Below, piece by piece: positions 52,406-61,312 of a stretch of DNA of 64,000 nt. The DNA is taken from assembly GCA_934589525.1 (NCBI GenBank), contig CAKTOB010000010.1:1-64000 (forward strand), given 5' to 3'. The notes below the pieces were generated by a model. It did no database searches. It saw only the letters and a program-made list of their open reading frames with translations, and had not been told where the DNA came from. Source of the DNA: an uncultured Oscillospiraceae bacterium. GTDB lineage: Bacteria > Bacillota > Clostridia > Oscillospirales > Oscillospiraceae. The first letter of the stretch is position 1; every line of letters starts with the position of its first letter. The position numbers and the translations under genes are program-made.

Positions 52406-53350
52406 ATGGAATACTATTTTGCCCCCATGGAGGGTCTGACGGACAGCGTATACCGCCACCTGCACCACGCCTATTTTCCCGGAGTGGATAAATATTATAT
52501 GCCCTTCTTCTCCCCCACCGTTCACAGGAGCCTGACCCCCAGAGAGGCCCGGGAGCTGCCCTTTGCGGACAGCGAAAATTTCCGGGCCGTGCCCCAGATC
52601 CTCTGCAAAAACCCGGAGGATTTTCTTTGGGCGGCAGAGCAATGCCGGGACCGGGGCTACCGGGAGGTCAATCTGAATCTGGGCTGCCCCTCCGGTACGG
52701 TCTTCTCCAAAGGAAAGGGCTCCGGTATGCTTCGGGACCCGGATACACTGGACCGGTTTCTGGAACAGATCTATGCCTCCGCGCCCCTGCCCATCTCCTT
52801 AAAAACCCGGCTGGGGGTGGAGCAGCCGGAGGAATTTGAAAAGCTGCTGGAAATTTACAATCGATACCCGGTTTCTCTGCTGATCCTCCACCCCCGGGTG
52901 CGGTCCGCCTTTTATAACGGCCCGGTCCACTTGGAAATGGTACAGATGGCACTGGAAAACAGCAAAAATCCCCTGTGCTACAACGGCAATCTCAACTCCG
53001 TTTCCCAAATCCAGGCTTTTTCCAAGGCCTTTCCTGCCATCGAAAAGGTCATGCTGGGCCGGGGGCTTATCGGCGATCCAGGGATGCTTGCTCCGGAAGG
53101 AACCACCGCTGCCGCCCTGGAAGGGTTTTACGATGCTTTGCTGGAACGGTATATCGAGCTCTTCGGCGGCTCCCGGAATGCCATGTTCCGGCTGAAAGAG
53201 AACTGGCGCTATCTTCTGTGCCGATTCGACGGGGCGGAAAAATTAGGGAAACGCTTGAAGAAAACCACCGATTTAAGCGATTACAGAGCCATTACCCACG
53301 AAATCATTCGCACCTGTCCTTTGCGGCCTGGGCTCACACCGGACTGGTGA
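52406..53350 (+). CDS. tRNA-dihydrouridine synthase family protein
   Basis: A 314-residue FMN enzyme that reduces uridines in the tRNA D loop. It opens with FAPMEGLTDSVYR, carries the catalytic Cys in NLNLGCPSG near residue 94, a phosphate-binding LGRGLIGDPG near 220, and ends with a small helical tRNA-binding domain. It belongs to the compact Dus group common in Clostridia. The subclass (DusA, B or C) is not assigned. A perfect terminator follows. Confidence 0.9.
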   Translation: MEYYFAPMEGLTDSVYRHLHHAYFPGVDKYYMPFFSPTVHRSLTPREARELPFADSENFRAVPQILCKNPEDFLWAAEQCRDRGYREVNLNLGCPSGTVFSKGKGSGMLRDPDTLDRFLEQIYASAPLPISLKTRLGVEQPEEFEKLLEIYNRYPVSLLILHPRVRSAFYNGPVHLEMVQMALENSKNPLCYNGNLNSVSQIQAFSKAFPAIEKVMLGRGLIGDPGMLAPEGTTAAALEGFYDALLERYIELFGGSRNAMFRLKENWRYLLCRFDGAEKLGKRLKKTTDLSDYRAITHEIIRTCPLRPGLTPDW

Positions 53351-53372
53351 TCTTCCTGCCACATAAAAAATC

Positions 53373-53399
53373 GGGGCGTGACCAATGCGGTCACGCCCC
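53373..53399. terminator. Terminator between dus and hydA
   Basis: GGGGCGTGACC-AATGC-GGTCACGCCCC, a perfect 11 bp stem between converging genes, with an A/T-rich flank on the minus-strand side. Confidence 0.85.
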
Positions 53400-53406
53400 T
53401 TGAAAT

Positions 53407-55092
53407 TTATTCGGGATTGTGCAGCAGCTCGTGGGCCTTGCCCTTGAAGTAACCGTTGTAGAACACGTCCATCAGGGGGTTCTCGTCGGACTTCCGGAGG
53501 ATGCGGTCCTTGTCTGCCTTGTAAAGACCCTGGGCACGGGCGGCCTTGTGTCTGGGACCGGCGGGAATGGGCTGACCGCCGCCCATAATACAGCCACGAC
53601 GGCAGGCCATGACCTCGATCAGGTGGTACTCCTTCTCACCGGACTGCACCTGCTCCATGACCTTCCGGGCGTTGGCCAGACCGGAGACCACGCAAATCTT
53701 GACATCCATGCCGTTATAGGGAATGGTGGCTTCCTTGATGCCCTCGTCGCCACGGATACCGCAGGCGGCAATGGCGTTCAGAGTCGCGGCATTGTGGTCA
53801 TCCGCCAGACGGCGCAGCACCGCTTCGGTAACACCGCCGGTGACGCCGAAGATCACGCCGCCGCCGGAGCTCAAGCCGAAGGGCATATCACAGGCCTCGG
53901 GCTCGATCTTGTCAAAGGCGATGCCAAAGTTCTTGATCATCCGGGTCAGCTCCGTGGTGGTCAGAACCACGTCTGTATCCTGCTCACCCTTGGTGAAGGA
54001 GTTGGGCCGAATGGCCTCCATCTTCTTGGCGGTACAGGGCATAATGGACACCACAAAGGTCTTTTTGCCGCCGGAATTGGCGGGATCACGGTAGTAATCC
54101 TTGATGACTGCGGAGAACATTCCCTGGGGAGACCGGCAGGTGGATACATTTTCCTTCATTTCCGGGAATTCGTTGTCCACGAATTTCACCCAGGCAGGGC
54201 AGCAAGAGGTCAGCAGCGGCAGCTTGCCGCCGTTTTTCACACGGTCCAGGAATTCCGCGGATTCCTCCATAACGGTCAGGTCGGCGGAATAGCTGGTGTC
54301 GAACACTTCATCAAAGCCCATGGCATGGAGGGCCGCTACCACCTTGCCCATGGCGTTTTCACCGTTGGGCAGTCCGAAGGCGTCACCCACCGCCACCCGG
54401 ACCGCCGGGGCGATCTGGGCAATGACCCGGGTATTGGGGTCACCCAGGGCGGCGTAAACCTCGTCCATATGAGTGCGGATGGTCAGCGCGCCGGTGGGGC
54501 AGAATACACGGCACTGGCCGCAGCTGACGCACTGGGTCTGGGACAGCTTCTTATTAAAGGCCGGGGTCACCTCCGCATCGGTGCCGCGGTGGGCAAAGCC
54601 CAGAACGCCAACGCCCTGGATCTCCGAGCAGACACGGACACAGTTGCCGCAAAGGATGCACTTATTGGGGTCCCGGACAATGGAGGGAGAGCTGTAATCC
54701 ACAGGCTTCAGCTCCTTGTAGTCCTGGAACCGGACCTCCCGGATGCCCATCTTGTGGGCCAGGTCCTGCAGCACGCACTCGCCGGACTTGACACAGGTGG
54801 TGCAATCCCGGCAGTGGGCAGCCAGTAGCAGCTCCACGATCAGCTTCCGGTGGCGGCGCAGACGCTCCGTATGGGTGTAGATGACCATGCCGTCTCTGGG
54901 CTCCTCGGAGCAGGAGGCGAAGCACTGGCCCCGGTCATTTTCCACGGTACACAGGCGGCAGGCACCGAAGGTGCTGAGCTCGGAATGATAGCACAGCGTG
55001 GGCATATCAATACCGGCCTTGCGGATAATGGTCAGGACGTTTTTTTCATCGGTAAATTCAACTTTTTTTCCGTTAATCGTAATGGTTCCCAT
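53407..55092 (-). CDS. hydA: [FeFe] hydrogenase catalytic subunit (NADH-linked, HydA type)
   Basis: A 561-residue enzyme that makes H2. The N-terminal [2Fe-2S] domain has Cys34, 45, 48 and 61; then an HxxxCxxC...C [4Fe-4S] site near residues 92-107, two ferredoxin clusters (CILCGNCVRVC and CVSCGQCRVFC), and the H-cluster motifs TSCCPAW, MPCTAKKME and EVMACRRGCIMGGGQP. The first motif has Ala where Gly is usual. It lacks the extra C-terminal [2Fe-2S] domain of the T. maritima enzyme. With the NuoF- and NuoE-like partners it forms a trimeric NADH-dependent, possibly electron-bifurcating complex. Ribosome site AAGGAGG. Confidence 0.95.
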   Translation of the reverse strand: MGTITINGKKVEFTDEKNVLTIIRKAGIDMPTLCYHSELSTFGACRLCTVENDRGQCFASCSEEPRDGMVIYTHTERLRRHRKLIVELLLAAHCRDCTTCVKSGECVLQDLAHKMGIREVRFQDYKELKPVDYSSPSIVRDPNKCILCGNCVRVCSEIQGVGVLGFAHRGTDAEVTPAFNKKLSQTQCVSCGQCRVFCPTGALTIRTHMDEVYAALGDPNTRVIAQIAPAVRVAVGDAFGLPNGENAMGKVVAALHAMGFDEVFDTSYSADLTVMEESAEFLDRVKNGGKLPLLTSCCPAWVKFVDNEFPEMKENVSTCRSPQGMFSAVIKDYYRDPANSGGKKTFVVSIMPCTAKKMEAIRPNSFTKGEQDTDVVLTTTELTRMIKNFGIAFDKIEPEACDMPFGLSSGGGVIFGVTGGVTEAVLRRLADDHNAATLNAIAACGIRGDEGIKEATIPYNGMDVKICVVSGLANARKVMEQVQSGEKEYHLIEVMACRRGCIMGGGQPIPAGPRHKAARAQGLYKADKDRILRKSDENPLMDVFYNGYFKGKAHELLHNPE

Positions 55093-55104
55093 GGCTGCCC
55101 CTCC

Positions 55105-56991
55105 TTACGCTTCTACATAGATGGCATCAAAGGCGCAGTTTTCCTTACAGGCGCCGCACTTGATGCAGACGGTGGGATCGATATGATAAGGATTCTTGAC
55201 CTTGCCGGAGATGGCATTCACAGGACAGTTCCGGGCACACTTGCCACAGCCCTTACAGAAATCAGGGTTGATGACATACTTGCGCAGAGCGGTACAGACC
55301 TTGGCCCGGCACTTCTTATCTACGATATGCTCAATGTACTCGTCCCGGAAGGTGCTGAGGGTGGAAATAACAGGCAGCGGCGCGGACTTTCCGAGGCCGC
55401 ACAGTGCCATGGTCTTGACCATGGTGGCCAGTTCTTCCAGCTTGTCCAGGTCTTCCAGCTCGCCCTGTCCGTTGACGATCTTCTCCAGAATCTCCAGCAT
55501 CCGCTTGGTGCCCTCCCGGCAGGGAACGCACTTGCCGCAGCTCTCACGCTGGGTGAAGGACATGAAGAAGCGGGCAACCTCTACCATACAGGTATGCTCA
55601 TCCATGACCACCATGCCGCCGGAGCCCACAATGGCGTTGAACTTCTTCACGGAGTCAAAATCCAGGGGCTCGTCCAGGTGCTGCTCCGTCAGGCAGCCGC
55701 CGGAGGGTCCGCCGATCTGGACGGCCTTAAAGGTGGCGCCGTTTTTCAGGCCGCCGCCGATGTCGAAAATGATCTCCCGGAGGGTTGAACCCATGGGCAC
55801 TTCGATCAGGCCCGTATTCTCAATAGCACCGGTCAGGGAGAAGGTCTTGGTGCCGGGGCTTCCGGCAGTACCGATGGAGCGATACCAGTCCGCGCCCTGG
55901 AGGATGATTTTGGGTACGTTGGCATAGGTTTCTACGTTGTTCAGCACCGTAGGCCGCTCCCACAGGCCCTTTTCAACGGTTCTGGGCGGCTTCACACGGG
56001 GCATACCACGGTTGCCCTCGATGGATGCGGTCAGTGCAGAGCCTTCACCGCAGACAAAGGCACCGGCACCCCGGTTGATGTGCAGATGGAAAGAGAAATC
56101 AGAGCCAAGGATGTTGTCACCCAGCAGTCCCCGCTCTTCAAGCAGCGCAATGGCATGGCGCAGACGGGCAACGGACATGGGATACTCGGCACGGACGTAG
56201 ATGTAGCCGTCAGAGGAGCGGACCGCATAGCCCGCGATCATCATGCCCTCGATCAGCTTGAAGGGGTCGCCTTCCATGACGGAGCCGTCCATAAAGGCAC
56301 CGGGGTCGCCCTCGTCGCCGTTACAGACCACATAGCGGATGGGGTCTTTCTGACGGGCCACCTGCTTCCACTTCTTGCCGGCGGGGAAACCGCCGCCGCC
56401 ACGGCCACGGAGTCCGGACTTGTCGATTTCCTCAATGACCTGATCCCGGTCCATCTGGAACATGGCCTTTTCCAGGGCCTTGAAACCGCCGGAGGCCAGA
56501 TATTCATCCAGGGACTCGGCATCCAGCTTGCCGCAGTTTTCCAGAACGATGCGGGTCTGCTTGGCAATAAAGGGGATTTCCTCAGGACCGACGTACTTCT
56601 GTTCACCCTTGTGGTACAGCAGCCGCTCGATCACATCGCCGCCCAGGATGGTCTTTTCATAGATTTCTTTGCAGTCCTCCGGCTGGACCTTGACGTACTG
56701 GACCATCTTGTCGCCTTTCTGGATGCGCACCAGAGGTCCCAGCTCGCAGAAGCCCTGGCAGCCGGTCTTCTTCACGCCGATATTGGGCCGGTCGTGGTCA
56801 TCATGGGGCGCAAAAACCAGATCGATTTCAGGATCATCCGCGATCAGTTCTTCCAGCAGCTTGTGGATCTTATCAGAGCCTGTGGCAATACAACCGGTAC
56901 CGGAGCAAACCAGCACACGGCAATCATAGCCGTTCAATTCCGCAACGGCTTTTTCCCTTTCATGGGACAGATCTTCAATATTCTGGATCAT
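55105..56991 (-). CDS. NuoF-like hydrogenase subunit (HydB/HndC type)
   Basis: A 628-residue flavoprotein that oxidises NADH for the hydrogenase. Residues 20-120 are a thioredoxin-like [2Fe-2S] domain (Cys in VLVCSGTGC and KTGCQGFC). The NuoF core has the NADH/FMN loop GLRGRGGGGFPAG, NGDEGDPGAF, and a [4Fe-4S] site ESCGKCVPCREG. The C-terminus adds two ferredoxin clusters (CKGCGKCARNCP, CIKCGACKENC). It starts one base into the nuoE stop (TGATG), so translation is coupled. Confidence 0.95.
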   Translation of the reverse strand: MIQNIEDLSHEREKAVAELNGYDCRVLVCSGTGCIATGSDKIHKLLEELIADDPEIDLVFAPHDDHDRPNIGVKKTGCQGFCELGPLVRIQKGDKMVQYVKVQPEDCKEIYEKTILGGDVIERLLYHKGEQKYVGPEEIPFIAKQTRIVLENCGKLDAESLDEYLASGGFKALEKAMFQMDRDQVIEEIDKSGLRGRGGGGFPAGKKWKQVARQKDPIRYVVCNGDEGDPGAFMDGSVMEGDPFKLIEGMMIAGYAVRSSDGYIYVRAEYPMSVARLRHAIALLEERGLLGDNILGSDFSFHLHINRGAGAFVCGEGSALTASIEGNRGMPRVKPPRTVEKGLWERPTVLNNVETYANVPKIILQGADWYRSIGTAGSPGTKTFSLTGAIENTGLIEVPMGSTLREIIFDIGGGLKNGATFKAVQIGGPSGGCLTEQHLDEPLDFDSVKKFNAIVGSGGMVVMDEHTCMVEVARFFMSFTQRESCGKCVPCREGTKRMLEILEKIVNGQGELEDLDKLEELATMVKTMALCGLGKSAPLPVISTLSTFRDEYIEHIVDKKCRAKVCTALRKYVINPDFCKGCGKCARNCPVNAISGKVKNPYHIDPTVCIKCGACKENCAFDAIYVEA

Positions 56992-57467
56992 CAGCCTTTA
57001 CCTCTCAATTCCGCAATCAGTGCCAGGGCCTTTTCCGGCGTCATGGCCGGATAGACCTGCTCGTTGACCATCATGGTAGGTGCCAGACCGCAGGCACCCA
57101 GGCAGGAAACCGTTTCAACCGTGAACATCATGTCATCGGTGGTGTGCTTCTTTTTGCTCAGGCCCAGCTCTTTCCAAAGGGCCTCCAGCACAGGGGTGGA
57201 GTGGCGCACATGGCAAGCCGTACCGTCACAAACCTTAATGACATATTTACCCTTGGCTTCAAAAGAAAAGTTTTCGTAGAAAGTTGCAACACTGTAAGCT
57301 TTTGTCTCGGTGATACCGATCTGCTTTGCAATGTAGGCGAGGAGCTCACCGGGCAGGTAGCGATATTCCGCCTGAATATCCTGCATGATGGGGATCAATG
57401 CCTTGGCCTCTCTGCCGTAGTGGGCAATGATCTCATCCGTCTTCCGGTAGTAGGATTCATCCAGCAT
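56991..57467 (-). CDS. NuoE-like hydrogenase subunit (HydC/HndA type)
   Basis: A 158-residue thioredoxin-like [2Fe-2S] protein, first gene of the hydrogenase operon. It shows the NuoE helix IMQDIQAEYRYLPGELLAYIAKQIG, then VCDGTACHVR and VSCLGACGLAP, with the four cluster Cys. The ATG at 57467 is eight bases after AGGAGG; a longer start at 57500 lies inside the -10 box and is rejected. It passes electrons between NADH oxidation and the catalytic subunit. Confidence 0.94.
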   Translation of the reverse strand: MLDESYYRKTDEIIAHYGREAKALIPIMQDIQAEYRYLPGELLAYIAKQIGITETKAYSVATFYENFSFEAKGKYVIKVCDGTACHVRHSTPVLEALWKELGLSKKKHTTDDMMFTVETVSCLGACGLAPTMMVNEQVYPAMTPEKALALIAELRGKG

Positions 57468-57498
57468 ATCATATTCCTCCTTTGATATAGGCAGGCTC

Positions 57499-57527
57499 AT
57501 TATAACAAATTTCACGACTTTTCGCAA
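57499..57527 (-). promoter_or_regulatory. Promoter of the hydrogenase operon
   Basis: TTGCGA (57527-57522), 17-base spacer, TATAAT (57504-57499) on the minus strand. Confidence 0.75.
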
Positions 57528-57638
57528 TATGAGCCATGTTCAATTTGTTGAATATGTCTCTTTTTTATGCAAACTACACATTTTTAGAGCTAAATTTTCT
57601 CTCAAAAAATTAGCACAAGCTTACTGTGAGATTTTTTG

Positions 57639-57655
57639 TTGTATAGAATATACAA
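57639..57655. promoter_or_regulatory. Palindrome in the AT-rich region upstream of the hydrogenase operon
   Basis: TTGTATA-GAA-TATACAA is a perfect 7-base inverted repeat, about 115 bases upstream of the hydrogenase -35 box. The surrounding 57530-57732 is unusually AT-rich for this window and has no gene. It also holds ACTGT-N9-ACAGT and CCGGAA-N6-TTCCGG repeats. Confidence 0.45.
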
Positions 57656-57732
57656 AAATTTCCAGTGCAACTGTGCAACATCAACAGTGCGCCGGAATGT
57701 TGTTTCCGGTTATAAATCATTTGAGTTCAAAA

Positions 57733-57754
57733 AAGCACCGCCGAAGCGGTGCTT
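57733..57754 (-). terminator. Terminator of the C39-SleB fusion gene
   Basis: On the minus strand AAGCACCGC-TTCG-GCGGTGCTT followed by TTTT, a tetraloop hairpin directly after the stop codon. Confidence 0.92.
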
Positions 57755-57761
57755 GATAGAA

Positions 57762-58883
57762 TTATTCATCAAAATAATGCCAGGGGTAGCAGAAGATATG
57801 TCCGCCGATTTCGCCCCAGACGCTGTCGGTGGTGCGGACACGGCCATAGAACTGTACCTCCTTGGGAAGCACATAGGGCCCATACAGGGCGCGGTCAATG
57901 GCCTCATACTGGGCCTGGCCGGGTTTTGCCGCAACGATCAGCTTGTGGGGGACAAACTGGCTTTCATCGTTGATCATGGCCGTAATGGATGTACCAAAAT
58001 TGCCGGAGGTCAGGCGGTTCAGGACCACTTCCGCAATAGCCTGCTGGCCCTCCTCGCTTTCGCCCCGGGCTTCCACCCAGACGAGCTTAGCCAGCAGCTT
58101 TGTCTCTTCATCCGTCAGCTTCAGCCCGTCATAGCGGGGCTCCACATAAGGCCTAACCGGAGGCTCATAGATGAAGGGTTCCTCCGGCATTTTTGCCGGG
58201 TCAAAAATAAACGCGCCGTCATAGCCCCAGCAGATCTCGTCTGTGGTAAAGCCGTTTTCAAAGCCGTCCTTCAGCCGCCAGCTGATTCGATTGGAGGTGG
58301 AGGGGTCATAGACCATGATTTTCCCGTCCTCATTAAATCCCTTCAGCATAATGAAGTGCTGGGCTTTTGTAAACAGGGATCTGCCATTCATCAACTGAAT
58401 GACGACCTTGCCTTCCAACAGCGCTTCCTTGACAAAGATATAATTCTCCGCCTCCGTCATAGGAAGCTGCAGGGCCTGGGCCATATAGCGGATGCGATCC
58501 ACATTGTTTTCGGCCTTGGCACCGAACCACCGGGCCAGTTCATCGGGGTAATACTGGTGCCCTGTCAGGAATGTCGCCACACTGGCCATACAGCAGACGC
58601 TGCACCCGTTATCCTTGATGGTACCGGTGCCGTACATCACATCCCCGTAATCCTCCAGGGTGTAGTCCGGGAAAAATTGTTCCGGCTGCGGGTTCTCCTG
58701 GGGAAGCTCCTCCGGAGGCTCCGTCGGATCGACCTCCTCCTGAAGGGTTTCCTCCGGAGTTTCCTGTGTATCCTCCGCCAGTGCCAGGAAGGGGACCGTT
58801 TGCAGGAGCAGCAGCAGCGCCAGCAGAAAGGGAAGCAGTTTCGGCATCCGCGGTCTGGTATTTACTTTGGGAAAGATGCCCAT
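57762..58883 (-). CDS. Exported protein with C39-like peptidase and SleB-type cell-wall hydrolase domains
   Basis: A 373-residue secreted protein: signal peptide (to ALA near residue 36), an acidic Glu/Pro/Thr linker (37-70), a papain-like C39 domain with candidate Cys94 in NGCSVCCMASVATFLTG and His in KAQHFIMLKGF, then a C-terminal SleB/CwlJ hydrolase domain (LLAKLVWVEARGESEEGQQAIAEVVLNR, ending HIFCYPWH). SleB is a spore cortex lytic enzyme, but many related proteins act on vegetative walls. The start is uncertain: the ATG at 58883 is used; a TTG 12 bases upstream is nearer AAAGGAAG. A GGGCTT/AAGCCC hairpin sits at 58907-58922. Confidence 0.83.
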   Translation of the reverse strand: MGIFPKVNTRPRMPKLLPFLLALLLLLQTVPFLALAEDTQETPEETLQEEVDPTEPPEELPQENPQPEQFFPDYTLEDYGDVMYGTGTIKDNGCSVCCMASVATFLTGHQYYPDELARWFGAKAENNVDRIRYMAQALQLPMTEAENYIFVKEALLEGKVVIQLMNGRSLFTKAQHFIMLKGFNEDGKIMVYDPSTSNRISWRLKDGFENGFTTDEICWGYDGAFIFDPAKMPEEPFIYEPPVRPYVEPRYDGLKLTDEETKLLAKLVWVEARGESEEGQQAIAEVVLNRLTSGNFGTSITAMINDESQFVPHKLIVAAKPGQAQYEAIDRALYGPYVLPKEVQFYGRVRTTDSVWGEIGGHIFCYPWHYFDE

Positions 58884-58938
58884 ATTGCTTTCCAAACTTC
58901 CTTTCAGGGCTTCCGTAAGCCCACGCTAAACTGTCAGG

Positions 58939-58968
58939 ATTATACCACAGGGTGCCGTGCCTTTTCAA
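58939..58968 (-). promoter_or_regulatory. Promoter of the C39-SleB fusion gene
   Basis: TTGAAA (58968-58963), 18-base spacer, TATAAT (58944-58939) preceded by TGG. Confidence 0.7.
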
Positions 58969-59029
58969 CCAAAATTATAAAAAATTAAGAATTGAAAAGT
59001 TTAAGATTTGATTTAGAGACCATGAGTTT

Positions 59030-60160
59030 TTAAATTCTTCTTGCCAGTTTTTCCGAGTATTCCTGACGGAATTGGGCGAATGTTCCATTGTCCAGAGCCT
59101 CCCGGATGCGCTCCATGAGCTTGTTATAAAAATACAAATTATGCATCACAGACAGGCGCATAGCCAGCATTTCATCGGCAATAAACAGATGCCGGATGTA
59201 GGCCTTGGAGTAACGCCTACATACCGGGCAATCGCACTTGGGATCAATAGGGCTGTCGTCCAGTTGGTATTTGGCGTTTTTCAGGTTGATGGCACCTTCC
59301 CAGGTGAAAAGCCGGGCATGGCGGGCATTCCGGGCGGGCATCACGCAGTCAAAGAAGTCCACGCCCCGGGCCACCGCCTCAATAATGTTGGTGGGGGTAC
59401 CCACGCCCATGAGATACCGAGTCCGGTCCGCCGGCATAAAGGGCTCTACGGCATCAATAATGTCATACATCTCCTGGGCCGTCTCCCCTACCGCCAGGCC
59501 GCCGATGGCATAGCCGGGCAAATCCAGCTCCGCGATGCGCTTCATGTGCTCCACGCGAATATCGGCATAGGTGCCGCCCTGGTTGATGCCCCAGAGCATC
59601 TGCTGGGGATTGACGGTATCCGGCAGGCTGTTCAGCCGGGCATTCTCCGCCTTGCAGCGGACCAGCCAGCGGTAAGTTCTATCTACGCTTTTCTGGACAT
59701 AGTCCCGGGGAGAGGGATTTTCAATGCACTCGTCAAAGGCCATGCAGATGTCGCTGCCCAGGTTGGACTGGATCTGCATGCTCTCCTCCGGTCCCATGAA
59801 GATCTTGTGGCCATCAATATGGGAGGCAAAATACACGCCTTCCTCTTTGATTTTCCGCAGAGAGGACAGACTGAACACCTGGAATCCGCCGGAATCCGTC
59901 AGAATAGGGCCGTCCCAGGTCATAAATTTGTGCAGGCCCCCCATCTGCCGCACCACCTGATCCGTAGGCCGCAGATGCAGGTGATAGGTATTGCTGAGCT
60001 CTACCTGGCAGCCAATATTCTTCAGGTCCGCCGCACTGAGGGCCCCTTTAATGGCCCCCTGGGTGCCTACATTCATAAATACAGGTGTCTGCACCGTTCC
60101 ATGGGCGCAGGTAAACACACCCCGGCGGGCTTTTCCTTCGGTTTTTAATAACTGAAACAT
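59030..60160 (-). CDS. tgt: Queuine tRNA-ribosyltransferase
   Basis: A 376-residue TIM-barrel enzyme that swaps guanine 34 for preQ1 in GUN-anticodon tRNAs. Visible signatures are GTQGAIKG, LSNTYHLHLRP, TDSGGFQVFSL (catalytic Asp), the nucleophile region FDCVMPARNARHARLF and the zinc site CDCPVCRRYS with its distant His. Full length. It follows queA by 12 bases; the two enzymes act one after the other. Confidence 0.97.
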   Translation of the reverse strand: MFQLLKTEGKARRGVFTCAHGTVQTPVFMNVGTQGAIKGALSAADLKNIGCQVELSNTYHLHLRPTDQVVRQMGGLHKFMTWDGPILTDSGGFQVFSLSSLRKIKEEGVYFASHIDGHKIFMGPEESMQIQSNLGSDICMAFDECIENPSPRDYVQKSVDRTYRWLVRCKAENARLNSLPDTVNPQQMLWGINQGGTYADIRVEHMKRIAELDLPGYAIGGLAVGETAQEMYDIIDAVEPFMPADRTRYLMGVGTPTNIIEAVARGVDFFDCVMPARNARHARLFTWEGAINLKNAKYQLDDSPIDPKCDCPVCRRYSKAYIRHLFIADEMLAMRLSVMHNLYFYNKLMERIREALDNGTFAQFRQEYSEKLARRI

Positions 60161-60172
60161 AGCTTCCCTCTT

Positions 60173-61207
60173 TTATCCTCCAATATTGCCAATGTACATG
60201 GCATCCCCAAAGCTAAAGAACCGATAGCGGTTTTCGACGGCGGTCTTGTAGGCGTTTAAAACGTGCTCCCGGCCGGCGAAGGCGGAGACCAGCATCACCA
60301 GGGTGCTTTCCGGCAGGTGGAAATTGGTGATGAGGGCATCCATGGCTTTGAAGGTGTAGCCCGGGTAGATGAAAATCTCCGTCCAGCGGGAGGCGGCTTC
60401 GAAGGTGCCGTCCTCTTTGACCAGGGATTCCAGGGTCCGGCAGGAGGTGGTCCCGACGCAGACGATCCGGCCGCCGGAGGCCTTTGTGTCGTTCAGGATC
60501 TTGGCGGTCTCTTCGCTCATCATGCACAGCTCACTGTGCATGTGGTGCTCCATAATGTCATCGGCCTTTACGGGGCGGAAGGTTCCCAGGCCTACATGAA
60601 GGGTGACAAAGGCGGTTTTGACGCCCTTTTCCCGGATTTTATCCAGCAGTTCCTGGGTAAAATGCAGGCCAGCCGTGGGGGCCGCGGCGGAGCCGACTTC
60701 ACGGGAGTAAACCGTTTGGTAACGCTCCTGATCCTGCAGCTCCTCTTTGATATAGGGCGGCAGGGGCATTTTTCCCAAACGCTCCAACACCTCCAGGAAG
60801 ATGCCCTCGTAGTGGAATTCCACCACCCGGTTGCCGTCCTCCCGGACTTCTTTTACTACAGCGGTCAACTCGCCGTTTCCGAAAATCACTTCGTTACCGG
60901 GCTGCATCTTTCTGCCCGGCTTGCACAGGCACTCCCAGCACTTGTTGCCCAGGTCCCGCAACAGCAGCACCTCCACCGCGCCGCCGGTTGGGCGATGGCC
61001 CAGGAGTCTGGCGGGCAGCACACGGGAATCGTTCATTACCAGGCAGTCACCGGGGTTTAAATAATCGATAATATCATAAAAATGTTTGTGCTCCACGGCT
61101 CCCGTGACCCGGTCCAGGGTCATGAGCCGGGAGGCATCCCGCTTCTGCAGGGGGGTCTGGGCGATCAGCTCCTCCGGCAGGTCATAATAAAAATCATGGG
61201 TCTTCAA
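60173..61207 (-). CDS. queA: S-adenosylmethionine:tRNA ribosyltransferase-isomerase
   Basis: A 344-residue enzyme that moves the ribosyl part of SAM onto preQ1 in tRNA to form epoxyqueuosine. It has [15 protein letters not shown] at the N-terminus, [20 protein letters not shown] and HMHSE, and a normal length when started at the TTG at 61207, eight bases after GGAGG. An in-frame ATG at 61249 lies within the promoter and is rejected. It heads the queA-tgt operon. Confidence 0.96.
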   Translation of the reverse strand: MKTHDFYYDLPEELIAQTPLQKRDASRLMTLDRVTGAVEHKHFYDIIDYLNPGDCLVMNDSRVLPARLLGHRPTGGAVEVLLLRDLGNKCWECLCKPGRKMQPGNEVIFGNGELTAVVKEVREDGNRVVEFHYEGIFLEVLERLGKMPLPPYIKEELQDQERYQTVYSREVGSAAAPTAGLHFTQELLDKIREKGVKTAFVTLHVGLGTFRPVKADDIMEHHMHSELCMMSEETAKILNDTKASGGRIVCVGTTSCRTLESLVKEDGTFEAASRWTEIFIYPGYTFKAMDALITNFHLPESTLVMLVSAFAGREHVLNAYKTAVENRYRFFSFGDAMYIGNIGG

Positions 61208-61232
61208 TACAGTTTCCTCCGAATCGTAGTTC

Positions 61233-61266
61233 ATTATAGTATAGTGCATTTTCCTTCCTTTTGCAA
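61233..61266 (-). promoter_or_regulatory. Promoter of queA-tgt
   Basis: TTGCAA (61266-61261), 17-base spacer, TATACT (61243-61238); a second overlapping TATAAT lies at 61238-61233. Confidence 0.75.
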
Positions 61267-61312
61267 CAGACAAAATGAGCCCGCAACGCATAGACTGCAT
61301 GGGAGGGATTTC

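Noticed and set aside
57636..58988. A 450-codon plus-strand frame across the C39-SleB gene
   Set aside because: Shadow of the real minus-strand gene, which has a signal peptide, domains and a terminator.
61261..61266. The palindromic TTGCAA shared as a -35 box by divergent queA and dapA
   Set aside because: No -10 box lies at proper distance on the dapA side.
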